Assembly (NCBI RefSeq): GCF_026239555.1
Contig: NZ_JAPIVP010000017.1
Location: forward strand, 62,001-126,000
Origin: Pedobacter sp. PF22-3
GTDB lineage: Bacteria > Bacteroidota > Bacteroidia > Sphingobacteriales > Sphingobacteriaceae
Direction: 5' to 3'
DNA length: 64,000 bases
Shown: piece after piece, positions 53,708 to 62,767 of the stretch
Position numbering within the stretch: position 1 is the first letter of the stretch
Layout: every line of letters starts with the position of its first letter
The notes under the pieces: generated by a model
The model's input: the letters and a program-made list of their open reading frames with translations, nothing else
Database searches by the model: none
What the model was told of the DNA's origin: nothing
Program-made: the position numbers and the translations under genes

Positions 53708-53852
53708 GATGCCTTTATCAATTAATCTATACAAGCCTGATACGCCGCGCGATTAATTACTCACAAATTTCGGTGGAAAACTTCACGTTAAAAATCATTA
53801 AATACCGCAAATCCTGATTAGCTTTGCTTCTTTTAATTTCACCCTTTAGGAT

Positions 53853-56147
53853 ATGTTAACCCACCATAAAATAATTGCAGCCGAATTAAAAGTTGCAGAA
53901 AAACAAGTAACTGCAACCATAAATCTATTAGATGAAGGCGCAACCGTTCCGTTTATTTCCCGTTACCGTAAAGAGGCAACCGGTAGTTTAGATGAGGTTG
54001 AGGTAGCCGCAATTCGCGACCGGGTTTTGCAATTACGTGATCTGGACAAACGCCGCGAAGCGATTTTAAAATCGATGACCGAACTAGGCAAGTTAACACC
54101 CGACCTGGAGAAACAGATTAATGCGGCTGAAACCATTTCACTTCTAGAAGACATTTACCTGCCTTACAAACCGAAACGTAAAACTCGTGCATCGGTTGCA
54201 AAAGAAAAAGGACTAGAATCTTTGGCCTTAAAGATTTTTGAACAGAGCAATTTCGACCTAAATGCCGAAGCCGATAAATTTATCGATACCGAGAAAGGAG
54301 TAAACTCCTTTGATGAAGCTTTAGCAGGCGCAAGGGACATTATTGCGGAGATGATTGCGGAGAATGCAGAGGCACGTACCAAAATGAGAACCTATTTTCA
54401 GGAAAAAGCGGTCTTTAAATCTGAAGTGATCAAAGGAAAAGAAGAAGAGGGCATTAAATACAAAGATTATTTCGAATGGACCGAGCCGGTTAAAACGGCT
54501 GCATCGCACCGTGTTTTGGCCATGCGCCGTGGCGAAAAGGAACTGATTTTAAGATTAGATGCACTTCCTCCAGCAGAAGAGGCCATTTCTATTTTAGAGA
54601 ACCAGTTTATTCTAGGCAATAATGCAGCTTCAAAACAGGTTCAGCAGGCTTTAGAAGATGGTTATAAACGCTTGTTGGAACCAGCAATGGAAACCGAGCT
54701 TCGGGTTTTCACCAAACAAAAAGCAGATGAAGAAGCCATCCGGGTTTTTGCCGAAAATGCACGTCAATTGTTATTGGCAGCCCCAATGGGTCAAAAAAAC
54801 GTAATGGCAATAGATCCGGGTTTCCGTACAGGCTGTAAAGTTGTTTGCTTAGATAAACAAGGTCAACTATTAGAGAATACAGCAATTTATCCGCATACCG
54901 GACAGGGAAATGTGAAAAATGCTGAATTTACGATTCAACAACTTTGCGAAAAACACAATATTGAAGCTATAGCCATTGGTAATGGCACTGCAGGAAGGGA
55001 AACTGAAGCTTTTATTCGGACATTGAATTTACCACACATCACTGTTGTAATGGTTAATGAAAGTGGTGCTTCAATTTATTCAGCATCAGAAGTAGCCAGA
55101 GAGGAATTTCCTACACAGGACATTACCGTGCGTGGAGCAGTTTCAATTGGTCGCCGCTTAATGGATCCATTGGCCGAACTGGTTAAAATTGATCCAAAAT
55201 CTATCGGTGTTGGCCAGTATCAGCATGATGTTGATCAAAATAAATTACAGGCAAGCTTAGATGATACCGTAATCAGTGCCGTAAATGCTGTAGGCGTAGA
55301 ATTAAATACCGCCTCAAAACAAATTTTAGCTTATGTCTCTGGCCTCGGACCAACACTGGCCCAGAATATTGTAGATTATAGAAACACGAATGGTGCTTTT
55401 AAAAATCGGGCGAGTTTGAAAAAAGTTCCCCGTTTGGGCGATAAAGCTTACGAGCAGGCAGCGGGTTTCTTACGTATCCGCAATGCCGAAAATGTTTTAG
55501 ATACCAGTGGTGTTCACCCTGAGCGTTATGCTGTGGTAGATAAAATGGCGAAAGATTTAGGCACAACAGTTTCGGCATTAATGAAAGATACGCAATTGCA
55601 AAAGCAAATTAAGCCACAACAATACGTTACTGATGAAATCGGTTTACCAACTCTGAATGACATCTTAAAGGAATTGGCCAAACCGGGTCGTGACCCGAGA
55701 GAGCAATTTGAGGCCTTTAGTTTTACTGATGGTGTAAATGAAATTGCCGATTTAAGAGTAGGCATGAAGTTACCGGGAATTGTAACCAACATCACCAATT
55801 TTGGCGCCTTTGTAGATATTGGTGTCCATCAAGATGGTCTGGTGCACACCAGTCAACTGGCTAACCGTTTTGTCGCTAATCCAAATGATGTAGTAAAAGT
55901 GCATCAAAAAGTCGAAGTTACGGTGATGGAAGTTGATGCTGCCCGCAAAAGGATTTCGTTATCAATGAAAACTGAGGTTAGTCCGAAGTCGGAAGCCCGA
56001 AATCGGGAGTCAAAAGACCAGAAACCTAAGCAGAATATCAAATCAAATAATAATAACAAACAAAATTTCAAACCGCGTAATGAACCAAAAGATGCAGATG
56101 GCGATTTACAGGAGAAATTGGCAAAGCTAAAAGGGATGTTCAAATAA
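53853..56147 (+). CDS. tex: RNA-binding transcriptional accessory protein Tex
   Basis: 764 residues. The N-terminal helical region has VPFISRYRKEATGSLDEV. The YqgF-like domain begins MAIDPGFRTGCKVVCLD, followed by AIAIGNGTAGRETEAFIR and the helix-hairpin-helix NIVDYRNTNGAFKNRASLKKVPRLGDKAYEQAAGFLRI. The S1 RNA-binding domain at about 650-720 is GMKLPGIVTNITNFGAFVDIGVHQDGLVHTSQL. The tail is Lys/Asn-rich. Tex acts in transcription and RNA metabolism. Single gene. Confidence 0.96.
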   Translation: MLTHHKIIAAELKVAEKQVTATINLLDEGATVPFISRYRKEATGSLDEVEVAAIRDRVLQLRDLDKRREAILKSMTELGKLTPDLEKQINAAETISLLEDIYLPYKPKRKTRASVAKEKGLESLALKIFEQSNFDLNAEADKFIDTEKGVNSFDEALAGARDIIAEMIAENAEARTKMRTYFQEKAVFKSEVIKGKEEEGIKYKDYFEWTEPVKTAASHRVLAMRRGEKELILRLDALPPAEEAISILENQFILGNNAASKQVQQALEDGYKRLLEPAMETELRVFTKQKADEEAIRVFAENARQLLLAAPMGQKNVMAIDPGFRTGCKVVCLDKQGQLLENTAIYPHTGQGNVKNAEFTIQQLCEKHNIEAIAIGNGTAGRETEAFIRTLNLPHITVVMVNESGASIYSASEVAREEFPTQDITVRGAVSIGRRLMDPLAELVKIDPKSIGVGQYQHDVDQNKLQASLDDTVISAVNAVGVELNTASKQILAYVSGLGPTLAQNIVDYRNTNGAFKNRASLKKVPRLGDKAYEQAAGFLRIRNAENVLDTSGVHPERYAVVDKMAKDLGTTVSALMKDTQLQKQIKPQQYVTDEIGLPTLNDILKELAKPGRDPREQFEAFSFTDGVNEIADLRVGMKLPGIVTNITNFGAFVDIGVHQDGLVHTSQLANRFVANPNDVVKVHQKVEVTVMEVDAARKRISLSMKTEVSPKSEARNRESKDQKPKQNIKSNNNNKQNFKPRNEPKDADGDLQEKLAKLKGMFK

Positions 56148-56211
56148 ACATCAGTTTAGCGCACATTAGGTTTCTCATCTGGTTGATGTTATCACCAATC
56201 ATATAAACCAA

Positions 56212-56239
56212 AACTTTACCAGCTAGTGCTGGTAAAGTT
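56212..56239. repeat. perfect inverted repeat after tex
   Basis: AACTTTACCAGC and GCTGGTAAAGTT form a 12-bp perfect stem with a four-base loop. There is no T-run. It lies about 65 bases after the tex stop. Confidence 0.6.
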
Positions 56240-56298
56240 AGCATGAGGCATCAACTTAACCGAATGACGGTTCAATAAGATTAACATAATAATTACTG

Positions 56299-56331
56299 AG
56301 CGGCACAAAATTTACTTGTGCCGCTTCATTT
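56299..56331. terminator. hairpin between tex and the convergent lipoprotein gene
   Basis: AGCGGCACAA and TTGTGCCGCT form a 10-bp stem, followed by TCATTT. Probably terminates one or both converging genes. Confidence 0.6.
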
Positions 56332-56351
56332 AGAGAATTACTAAAGAGCAA

Positions 56352-56807
56352 TTAATAATCGAATTGGTGGGTATAATCTTTATTAACATCAACAGTAACA
56401 CCATCATCATTGGTGACTACTTTGCCATCTATCTCCGCTTTATAGCTGATCTGATAACTGGCATTAAAGTTAATGCACTGCGCACTGGCACTAATTATAT
56501 CAACGGGCAATACAGTTTCAATTACATAGGTTTTGGTACTTCCTGTGAAATCATCTTTACCTAAAGAAATAGCAGCTTCGTTGTTTCTGGTCACGCCATT
56601 TACCTTCCAGATGGTTTTAGTGCCTTTAGTATCACCACCTACAATTACAAAAGAAACGTAGTCATCAGTTGAATTTACACCGTTTGCGGTAATGGTAAAT
56701 TTTGCGGTTTTACCACTTTTGGTAGGCGTAGTTTCTGAATCTTTTTTACAAGAAAATAATAACGATAGAACAAGCGCAAGAGATAATAATTTTGAAATGT
56801 TTTTCAT
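56352..56807 (-). CDS. secreted lipoprotein, unrecognised
   Basis: 151 residues. A lipoprotein signal ends at LSLLFSC (Cys about 20), followed by KKDSETTPTKSGK, then a beta-rich body (AKFTITANGVNSTDDYVSFVIVGGD, KTYVIETVLPVDIISASAQ). It has no hallmark motif; I would expect an Ig-like or small beta-sandwich fold. Function unknown. Single gene. Confidence 0.7.
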   Translation of the reverse strand: MKNISKLLSLALVLSLLFSCKKDSETTPTKSGKTAKFTITANGVNSTDDYVSFVIVGGDTKGTKTIWKVNGVTRNNEAAISLGKDDFTGSTKTYVIETVLPVDIISASAQCINFNASYQISYKAEIDGKVVTNDDGVTVDVNKDYTHQFDY

Positions 56808-57034
56808 AGATTTTTAGTCATTTTTTTTCTTACCGCATATGCCAAAAAAATGCCAGAACCTGTCGTTATAGTTAAAATACTAGATTTCAGGTAAACAGAA
56901 CTACCTATTTTTAAGTAGTTTTTTTAAAATCCTATTGTTGAATTAATGACCAATACGATAAACATTGTCCTAATTATTGCCTAAATTCTACTACACAAAC
57001 TGGAAGAATAGTTTAGTTGTCTAAATGGTGAAAA

Positions 57035-58114
57035 TTACAAACCCGCAGGCTTATCCCAATGTTCTAATCTTTTTTTAGGTAAACTTTCAGGGTAGTTAGT
57101 CTGAATAAAAGCAATCATCGCTTCCCTTACATAACACCTCAAATCAAAAGCCCTCGATGAATTGGAGGCACTCATCAAAAAACGTACTTCGATGGTCCCG
57201 TCTTTAGTACTGTCGGTAACCTGTACAACATTTACCCTTTTATCCCACAAGGGGTTTTCATTCAACAATCTTGTTAATTCCTGCCGCATCGGTTCTATCG
57301 GGATGGTATAATCAAGATATAAAAAAACCGTTCCAAGCAAATCAGCCGAAACACGTGTCCAGTTTTGGAAGGGCTTTTCGATGAAATAGGTAATCGGCAG
57401 GATTAACCGCCTTTGATCCCAGATATTAACCACCACATAAGTAAGCGTAATTTCTTCTACCTTACCCCATTCGCCTTCTACAATCAACACATCATCAATT
57501 CTTATTGGCTGCGTAAAGGCAATCTGAAAACCTGCCAATAAATTACCAAGCGATTTCTGCGCCGCAAAACCGATAATAATTCCTCCTATACCCACACCAG
57601 TAAGCAGCCCTGCCCCAATTTTACGCATACTTTCAAAGCTCAACAAGATAATAGCAACCGTTACTAAAATGATAAGCGAAACAATGAACTTTCGGACAAA
57701 CTGTAATTGCGTTCTTATTTTGCGTTCTTTGAGGTTATTTTCTTTATTTAAATCATATTTTAGATAAAAATAATCCTCCAAGACATTAATTGTCCGCACT
57801 AAAATAAGCGCAAAAATAATCGTTAGGGCAATTTCCATTGCTTTATTTATTGGAAGACGATATGTTGGCGCCATCTCCATTAGCGTTAAGGAGAAATTAA
57901 GAAATAATAAGGGTATTAAAAAAGCAACAGGCCTACTTAAATGCTTTACTGTCGATTTTATAATGATAAAATCCCACCAACGGGAAAGCAGCATAAAAGT
58001 TTTGTGAATGATAAACCTGATTAAAATACCAAGAGATACCGCTACCAAACCAATAATGAGGTTCTTAAAAAACAAAGGGATAGGATAACCGAAAATCTGG
58101 TCGAGATATTGCAT
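57035..58114 (-). CDS. MscS-family mechanosensitive channel
   Basis: About 359 residues from the ATG at 58114; in-frame ATGs at 58165 and 58207 would lengthen it. Three N-terminal membrane segments are clear. The pore-lining and beta domains appear as TGVGIGGIIIGFAAQKSLGNLLAGFQIAFTQPIRIDDVLIVEGEWGKVEEITLTYVVVNIWDQRRLILPITYF, the MscS signature. The C-terminal cytoplasmic cage follows. It relieves osmotic pressure. It is divergent from pnuC with about 150 bases between starts. Confidence 0.9.
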   Translation of the reverse strand: MQYLDQIFGYPIPLFFKNLIIGLVAVSLGILIRFIIHKTFMLLSRWWDFIIIKSTVKHLSRPVAFLIPLLFLNFSLTLMEMAPTYRLPINKAMEIALTIIFALILVRTINVLEDYFYLKYDLNKENNLKERKIRTQLQFVRKFIVSLIILVTVAIILLSFESMRKIGAGLLTGVGIGGIIIGFAAQKSLGNLLAGFQIAFTQPIRIDDVLIVEGEWGKVEEITLTYVVVNIWDQRRLILPITYFIEKPFQNWTRVSADLLGTVFLYLDYTIPIEPMRQELTRLLNENPLWDKRVNVVQVTDSTKDGTIEVRFLMSASNSSRAFDLRCYVREAMIAFIQTNYPESLPKKRLEHWDKPAGL

Positions 58115-58261
58115 ACACGAAATTTGCTGGTTAATAAATACGGCGATAAGCCAATAGATATCCATATAACAGCTATATTTTTGGATTGTTTGCCAATAGA
58201 AAAGCAATAGCCGTAAATAAATTATTTACATTAGCATTTAATACATTTCCAACGGATAGAC

Positions 58262-58942
58262 ATGGAATTTTTCGATGCCCACAGTATATTTTTCACAGCT
58301 CTTGGCTATAAATTGAGCTATTTAGAATTCTTTGCTGTAATTACAGGAATCGCTGCTGTAATATTATCAGCAAAAGCCAGTATTTGGAGCTGGCCAATGG
58401 GCATCGTGAATGTATTTTTATCGGCCTTTTTATATTATCAGATTCAGCTTTACCCCGACATGTTTTTAATGGTTTTCTTTTTTGTAACCAACATAATGGG
58501 CTGGTGGCGATGGAAAAATCCAAAGCCCGAAGAAGAAGATAAAAACAAGGAGCTTAAAATCAGTTTTATGCCGTTAAGGCAATTTCTGTATTTACTGGCC
58601 ATTGGCATTGTTGGTACATCATTAATAGGTACACTGGCCAGTCAGCTCCACAAGTGGCTGCCCCTAGTATTTAATTTGCCGAGCGCTTACCCTTTTATAG
58701 ATTCATTTATTTTTGTAATGAGTGTAATTACCACTTTTCTAATGATCCAGAAAAGAGTGGAATGCTGGATAATATGGCTGACTATTGATATTGTAGCCAC
58801 CTATCTCTATTTCCTAAAAGGAATTAAGTTTATGGGGATTGAATATTTCATTTTTACCATTATTGCAGGCTTTGCACTATGGAATTGGATTAAAGAATAC
58901 AAAAGTTACAGTAAAGCAGCACTAAAAGCGGGAAATTTATAG
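58262..58942 (+). CDS. pnuC: nicotinamide riboside/mononucleotide transporter
   Basis: 226 residues with about seven membrane segments. Family motifs are clear: SIWSWPMGIVNVFLSAFLYYQ, IMGWWRWKNP, FVMSVITTFLMIQKRVECWIIWLTIDI and YFIFTIIAGFALWNWI. PnuC facilitates uptake of nicotinamide riboside. A salvage kinase or NAD regulator is not adjacent. Confidence 0.93.
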   Translation: MEFFDAHSIFFTALGYKLSYLEFFAVITGIAAVILSAKASIWSWPMGIVNVFLSAFLYYQIQLYPDMFLMVFFFVTNIMGWWRWKNPKPEEEDKNKELKISFMPLRQFLYLLAIGIVGTSLIGTLASQLHKWLPLVFNLPSAYPFIDSFIFVMSVITTFLMIQKRVECWIIWLTIDIVATYLYFLKGIKFMGIEYFIFTIIAGFALWNWIKEYKSYSKAALKAGNL

Positions 58943-58999
58943 ACCCGATTGGTTCAAATAAAACTACTTTTAGTATCTCGAATTTAAATCCGAAATGAT

Positions 59000-59303
59000 A
59001 TGACAGCGAAACAAATGCTTCTTATCATCCCTGACAATATTGTAGTTAATAACATTTACGAGCTTAGAGGCGTAAAAGTGATGCTGGATAGTGATCTGGC
59101 AGAACTTTACTTTGTAGAGACTAAACGCCTTAATGAGCAAGTTGGTAGAAATCCAGATCGATTTCCTGAAGATTTTATGTTTCAACTTACCGATGAGGAA
59201 TGGTTGGGGAGGAAGAAGAAAACTTCCCTATGTTTTCACCGAACATGGTATATTGATGCTTTCAAGTGTATTAAATATTAAGTACATGCCTGACGATTTA
59301 TAA
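59000..59303 (+). pseudogene. ORF6N-domain gene, frameshifted and truncated
   Basis: Codons from 59000 give an ORF6N start (IYELRGVKVMLDSDLAELYFVETKRLNEQVGRNPDRFPEDFMFQLTDEEW) through about residue 70. In that frame the chain degrades to KKTSLCFHRTWYIDAFKCIKY. One frame over, the same DNA gives RKLPYVFTEHGILMLSSVLNIKYMPDDL, exactly the expected continuation (YVFTEHGxxMLSSVL). This shows a one-base frame change near 59215. The full protein also ends early. ORF6N occurs in phage and mobile-element proteins. Confidence 0.85.
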
Positions 59304-59576
59304 GAATAGCATTGATATATGTACTTTACCAAAAACCTTTAATAATTGTACTAGCCGGGATTTTTTGAAACGGGATTACAGCGACATCCTTAATGGCGCT
59401 GAAGCACGAAGGTTGTCAAAGCTTTAAAAAAACAAAAAAGTTTTACCGTAAAGCCCGGCTGGAACCACCCCAAGAGCCACAGGTTTTGCTTTACAAAAAA
59501 GCACCAATTAGATGGCCACATCGTTTCACTCTTCGCAATAAAGATAATTTTATATCAAAATTTTTCTCTTCAACTA
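59304..59576. other. gene-poor gap
   Basis: No supported gene; a 62-codon open frame in it has no recognisable features. Its right end contains the promoter of the ribosomal operon. Confidence 0.5.
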
Positions 59577-59607
59577 TTTGATAATAAAAGTATTCTATCT
59601 ATCTTTG
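59577..59607 (+). promoter_or_regulatory. promoter of the rplM operon
   Basis: TTTG at 59577-59580, a 19-base spacer and TATCTTTG at 59600-59607 fit the -33/-7 consensus. The roughly 50-base leader that follows contains a small TCCCA/TGGGA hairpin. Leader-mediated control of rplM is possible but unverified. Confidence 0.75.
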
Positions 59608-59661
59608 CAGTCCCAAATTTAATGGGAATAATAAATTGTTTAATAAATTAAATACAAGCAA

Positions 59662-60105
59662 GTGAATACGTTAAGTTACAAAACTGTCTCGGCCAATGCT
59701 AAAACTGTAAACAAACAGTGGATTGTTGTTGATGCGCAAGGCGAGATTTTGGGGCGCTTGTCATCGAAGATCGCTATGATCATCCGTGGTAAAAACAAGC
59801 CTGAGTACACCCCACACGTAGACTGCGGTGATAATGTAATTGTTATCAATGCAGACAAGGTTAAATTGACAGGAAACAAATTCAGCGAAAAGCAATATGT
59901 TTCTTATACTGGTTATCCAGGTGGTCAGCGTTTTATTTCTCCTAAGGAGTTAATGGCAAAACACCCTCAACGTGTAATCGAGAAAGCGGTACGTGGTATG
60001 TTACCGAAAACTAAATTGGGTAAAAAATTATACACCAATCTTTTTGTGTATGCAGGTGAAAATCACCCTCATGCAGCTCAATCTCCAAAAACCATTAAAC
60101 TTTAA
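59662..60105 (+). CDS. rplM: 50S ribosomal protein L13
   Basis: 147 residues with a GTG start. WIVVDAQGEILGRLSSKIAMIIRGKNKPEYTPHVDCGDNVIVINADKVKLTGNK and AVRGMLPKTKLGKKLYTNLFVYAG are diagnostic. First gene of an operon rplM-rpsI-rpsB-tsf; rpsI starts three bases after the stop. Confidence 0.98.
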   Translation: MNTLSYKTVSANAKTVNKQWIVVDAQGEILGRLSSKIAMIIRGKNKPEYTPHVDCGDNVIVINADKVKLTGNKFSEKQYVSYTGYPGGQRFISPKELMAKHPQRVIEKAVRGMLPKTKLGKKLYTNLFVYAGENHPHAAQSPKTIKL

Positions 60106-60108
60106 GAA

Positions 60109-60495
60109 ATGTCAGTTACTAACACTTCAGGAAGAAGAAAAACAGCTGTTGCACGTATCTACTTAAAAGATGGTGCTGGCGCAATTACCGTTAACGGTAA
60201 AGATCACAAAGAATATTTCCCAACTTTACCATTGCAATATATCGTAAACCAAAGTTTAGAAGTTTCTGAACTTGTAGGCCGTTATGATATCACTGTAAAT
60301 GTACAAGGTGGTGGAGTAAAAGGACAAGCAGAAGCTGTTCGTTTAGCTATTGCTAAAGCGATTGTTGAACTAGATGCGGAGAAAAAACCTGCATTACGTG
60401 CTAAAGGCCTAATGACGCGTGATATGCGTATGGTTGAGCGTAAGAAACCAGGACGTGCTAAAGCTCGTAAGAAATTCCAATTCAGTAAACGTTAA
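60109..60495 (+). CDS. rpsI: 30S ribosomal protein S9
   Basis: 128 residues. GRRKTAVARIYLKDGAGAITVNG, GGGVKGQAEAVRLAIAKAIVELD and the C-terminal MVERKKPGRAKARKKFQFSKR (ends in the conserved KR) are unmistakable. Second gene of the operon. Confidence 0.98.
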   Translation: MSVTNTSGRRKTAVARIYLKDGAGAITVNGKDHKEYFPTLPLQYIVNQSLEVSELVGRYDITVNVQGGGVKGQAEAVRLAIAKAIVELDAEKKPALRAKGLMTRDMRMVERKKPGRAKARKKFQFSKR

Positions 60496-60499
60496 TCAC

Positions 60500-60505
60500 A
60501 GGAGG
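60500..60505 (+). promoter_or_regulatory. strong Shine-Dalgarno (AGGAGG) before rpsB
   Basis: AGGAGG lies eight bases before the ATG at 60514. Such sites are scarce in this phylum, so it stands out from the other genes here. Confidence 0.8.
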
Positions 60506-60513
60506 CAAAGACA

Positions 60514-61347
60514 ATGGCAAGAACAACTTATCAAGACTTATTGGATGCAGGTGTACACTTTGGTCACCTTACCCGTAAATGGAATCCAAAAATGGCTCCT
60601 TACATTTTCATGGAGCGTAATGGAATTCACATTATAGATTTAAATAAAACTTTAACTAAAACTGAAGAAGCTGCGGCTGCGATTAAACAAATCGTAAAAT
60701 CAGGACGTAAAGTATTATTTGTTTCAACAAAAAAACAAGCAAAAGGAATCGTAGCTGAACAAGCTAAAAAAGTAAACATGCCTTTCGTAACCGAGCGTTG
60801 GTTAGGTGGTATGTTAACTAACTTTGCTACTGTTCGCAAGTCAATCAAAAAGATGTCTAACATCGATAAAATGACTAAAGACGGTACTTATTCGATCTTA
60901 TCTAAAAAAGAGCGTTTAATGATTCAACGTGAGCGTATTAAATTAGAATCACTTTTAGGTGGTATTGCTGATTTAAACCGTTTACCTGCGGCTTTATTCT
61001 TAATTGATGTTAAGAAAGAACACATCGCGGTAACTGAAGCGTTAAAATTAAACATCCCGACTTTTGCGATGGTTGATACTAACTCTGATCCTTCTAACAT
61101 CGATTTCCCTATTCCAGCGAATGATGATGCTACAAAATCAATCTCTTTAATTACTGACGTAATTATCAAAGCTATTGAAGAAGGTTTAGATGAACGTAAA
61201 CGCGAAAAAGATGATGAGGCTGAAAAAGAAGCAGTAGCTGCTAAAGCTGCAGCTGATGCTCCGGAAGCAAAAGAGCCAAGACGTAAAAAAGCTGCTGAGG
61301 CAGAAGTTGAAGCGTCAGCATCAGAAGAAACTAAAACAGAAGAATAG
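60514..61347 (+). CDS. rpsB: 30S ribosomal protein S2
   Basis: 277 residues. LLDAGVHFGHLTRKWNPKMAPYIFMERNGIHIIDL and MPFVTERWLGGMLTNFATVRKSI are standard, with the usual PIPANDDATKSISLI near residue 210. The C-terminal 50 residues are an acidic/Ala-Lys extension (EKEAVAAKAAADAPEAKEPRRKK...) that is longer than E. coli S2. Confidence 0.98.
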   Translation: MARTTYQDLLDAGVHFGHLTRKWNPKMAPYIFMERNGIHIIDLNKTLTKTEEAAAAIKQIVKSGRKVLFVSTKKQAKGIVAEQAKKVNMPFVTERWLGGMLTNFATVRKSIKKMSNIDKMTKDGTYSILSKKERLMIQRERIKLESLLGGIADLNRLPAALFLIDVKKEHIAVTEALKLNIPTFAMVDTNSDPSNIDFPIPANDDATKSISLITDVIIKAIEEGLDERKREKDDEAEKEAVAAKAAADAPEAKEPRRKKAAEAEVEASASEETKTEE

Positions 61348-61358
61348 TAATATTTTTT

Positions 61359-61438
61359 AATTGCAGGTTACTGGTTTCAGGTTTTAAGTTGGCTTAACAT
61401 GAGTTTAACTTGGCGCTTGTAACTTGTAACCTGTAATT
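61359..61438. repeat. inverted repeat between rpsB and tsf
   Basis: AATTGCAGGTTAC and GTAACCTGTAATT pair with one mismatch across a long loop. The inner part repeats GTTTTAAGTTGG- and GTTTAACTTGG-type blocks. It could modulate read-through to tsf or be a dispersed repeat. Confidence 0.5.
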
Positions 61439-61476
61439 GTTATAACAAGATTGTAAAATTTAAAAAAGGAAATAAA

Positions 61477-62322
61477 ATGTCTACAGTACAAATTACTGCC
61501 GCAGATGTAAATAAACTACGCCAACAAACTGGTGCTGGTATGATGGATTGCAAAAAAGCTTTATTAGAAGCTAATGGCGATTTCGAAGCTGCTGTTGATT
61601 TATTGCGCAAAAAAGGTCAAAAAGTATCTGCTGCTCGTTCTGGTAATGCTACTTCTGAAGGCTTGGTATCAATCGCTGTTTCAGCAGATGGAACTAATGG
61701 TAAATTAGTTGCTTTGGCTTGTGAAACTGAACCAGTTTCTAAAGTTGAAGATTTCCGTAATTTAGCTCAGGCTGTTTTAGCTGCTGCAGTTGCCAACAAT
61801 CCTGCTACTACTGAAGAATTATCTGCAATTACTTTAGAAGATGGACGTACAGTTGCTGAAACCATCACTGAACTAACCGGTAAAATCGGAGAGAAAATCG
61901 TTATTCAGGAATATGCAAATATTTCTGGCGAAAAAATCGTTTCTTATATCCACTCTAACGGTAAAATGGGTGTTTTAGTAGTATTTGAAGGTGCCAATGG
62001 CGCAGATATTACTGAAGCTGGTAAAGATGTTGCTATGCAAATCGCTGCAATGAACCCAGTTGCTGTTGATAAAGACGGTGTTGATCCGGCTACTATAGAA
62101 CGCGAAATCGAGATTGCTAAAGACGTTATCCGTCAAGAAGGCAAACCAGAAGAAATGGTTGAGAAAATCGCTGCTGGTAAATTGAACAAATTCTACAAAG
62201 ACAGTACTTTATTAAACCAGGAGTTTGTTAAAGACGGTTCTATGGATGTTCGTAAATTTTTAGATAATACAGCTAAAGGTTTAACAGTAACAGCTTTCAA
62301 ACGTGTACAATTAGGTGCATAA
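61477..62322 (+). CDS. tsf: elongation factor Ts
   Basis: 281 residues. LRQQTGAGMMDCKKALLEANGDFEAAVDLLRKKG is the diagnostic N-terminal motif, followed by GLVSIAVSADG and LVALACETEPVSKVEDF. It recycles EF-Tu-GDP. Terminator follows. Confidence 0.98.
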   Translation: MSTVQITAADVNKLRQQTGAGMMDCKKALLEANGDFEAAVDLLRKKGQKVSAARSGNATSEGLVSIAVSADGTNGKLVALACETEPVSKVEDFRNLAQAVLAAAVANNPATTEELSAITLEDGRTVAETITELTGKIGEKIVIQEYANISGEKIVSYIHSNGKMGVLVVFEGANGADITEAGKDVAMQIAAMNPVAVDKDGVDPATIEREIEIAKDVIRQEGKPEEMVEKIAAGKLNKFYKDSTLLNQEFVKDGSMDVRKFLDNTAKGLTVTAFKRVQLGA

Positions 62323-62343
62323 GCATTTATAAAACATATTTAA

Positions 62344-62370
62344 GAGCCCCAAGAAATTGGGGCTTTTTTT
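62344..62370 (+). terminator. terminator of the ribosomal operon
   Basis: AGCCCCAA and TTGGGGCT form an eight-base perfect stem with a four-base loop, then T-run. Confidence 0.93.
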
Positions 62371-62767
62371 ATGCATTGTAATCCCAGGTCGTGCAGGCCA
62401 TTCTGATAATAACCTGAGTTCGATTATTAATATCTGTTTGAAAGATTTTCTGCCGATATTTTTAACTCAAAGTCGTCGCCCTGATTTTTTTTCAGGGTCT
62501 TAATAGCAGGAAAGATGCTGACCACGCAGTAGCTACAAGGCAATTGAAAATACTAATTCTCTACTTGTAAAATAAATCCGATACCTATCGGATCAGCATG
62601 ACGATAGCTTTAGAAAAAGGAGGTTAAAACTAATCAAAATACATAATTATTAACCGAACTCAGGTTAATAATTATCATTTGAGGTTACCAGCATGAATTA
62701 AAACCTCATTATACAAGTTACAATATTTAACTTTGAACTTAAGCTTAATCTACTCAAACATTTCGAT
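62371..62767. other. gene-poor gap holding hairpin repeats
   Basis: No gene. CCCTGA and TCAGGG form a small stem near 62480-62497, next to the larger family D element. I saw no clear -7 box for nagA. Confidence 0.5.
62514..62602. repeat. hairpin repeat, family D, second copy
   Basis: The inner stem ATCCGATACCTATCGGAT matches the 52610 copy except at the centre. Outer arms ATGCTGA (62515-62521) and TCAGCAT (62593-62599) pair with each other but differ from the other copy's ACCCTGA/TCAGGGT. About 50 bases are inserted between the left outer arm and the inner stem. It starts after a shared AATAGCAGGAAA. Confidence 0.75.

Noticed and set aside
59393-59581. 62-codon frame before the ribosomal operon
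   Set aside because: Basic, no known motif, and it overlaps the promoter of rplM.
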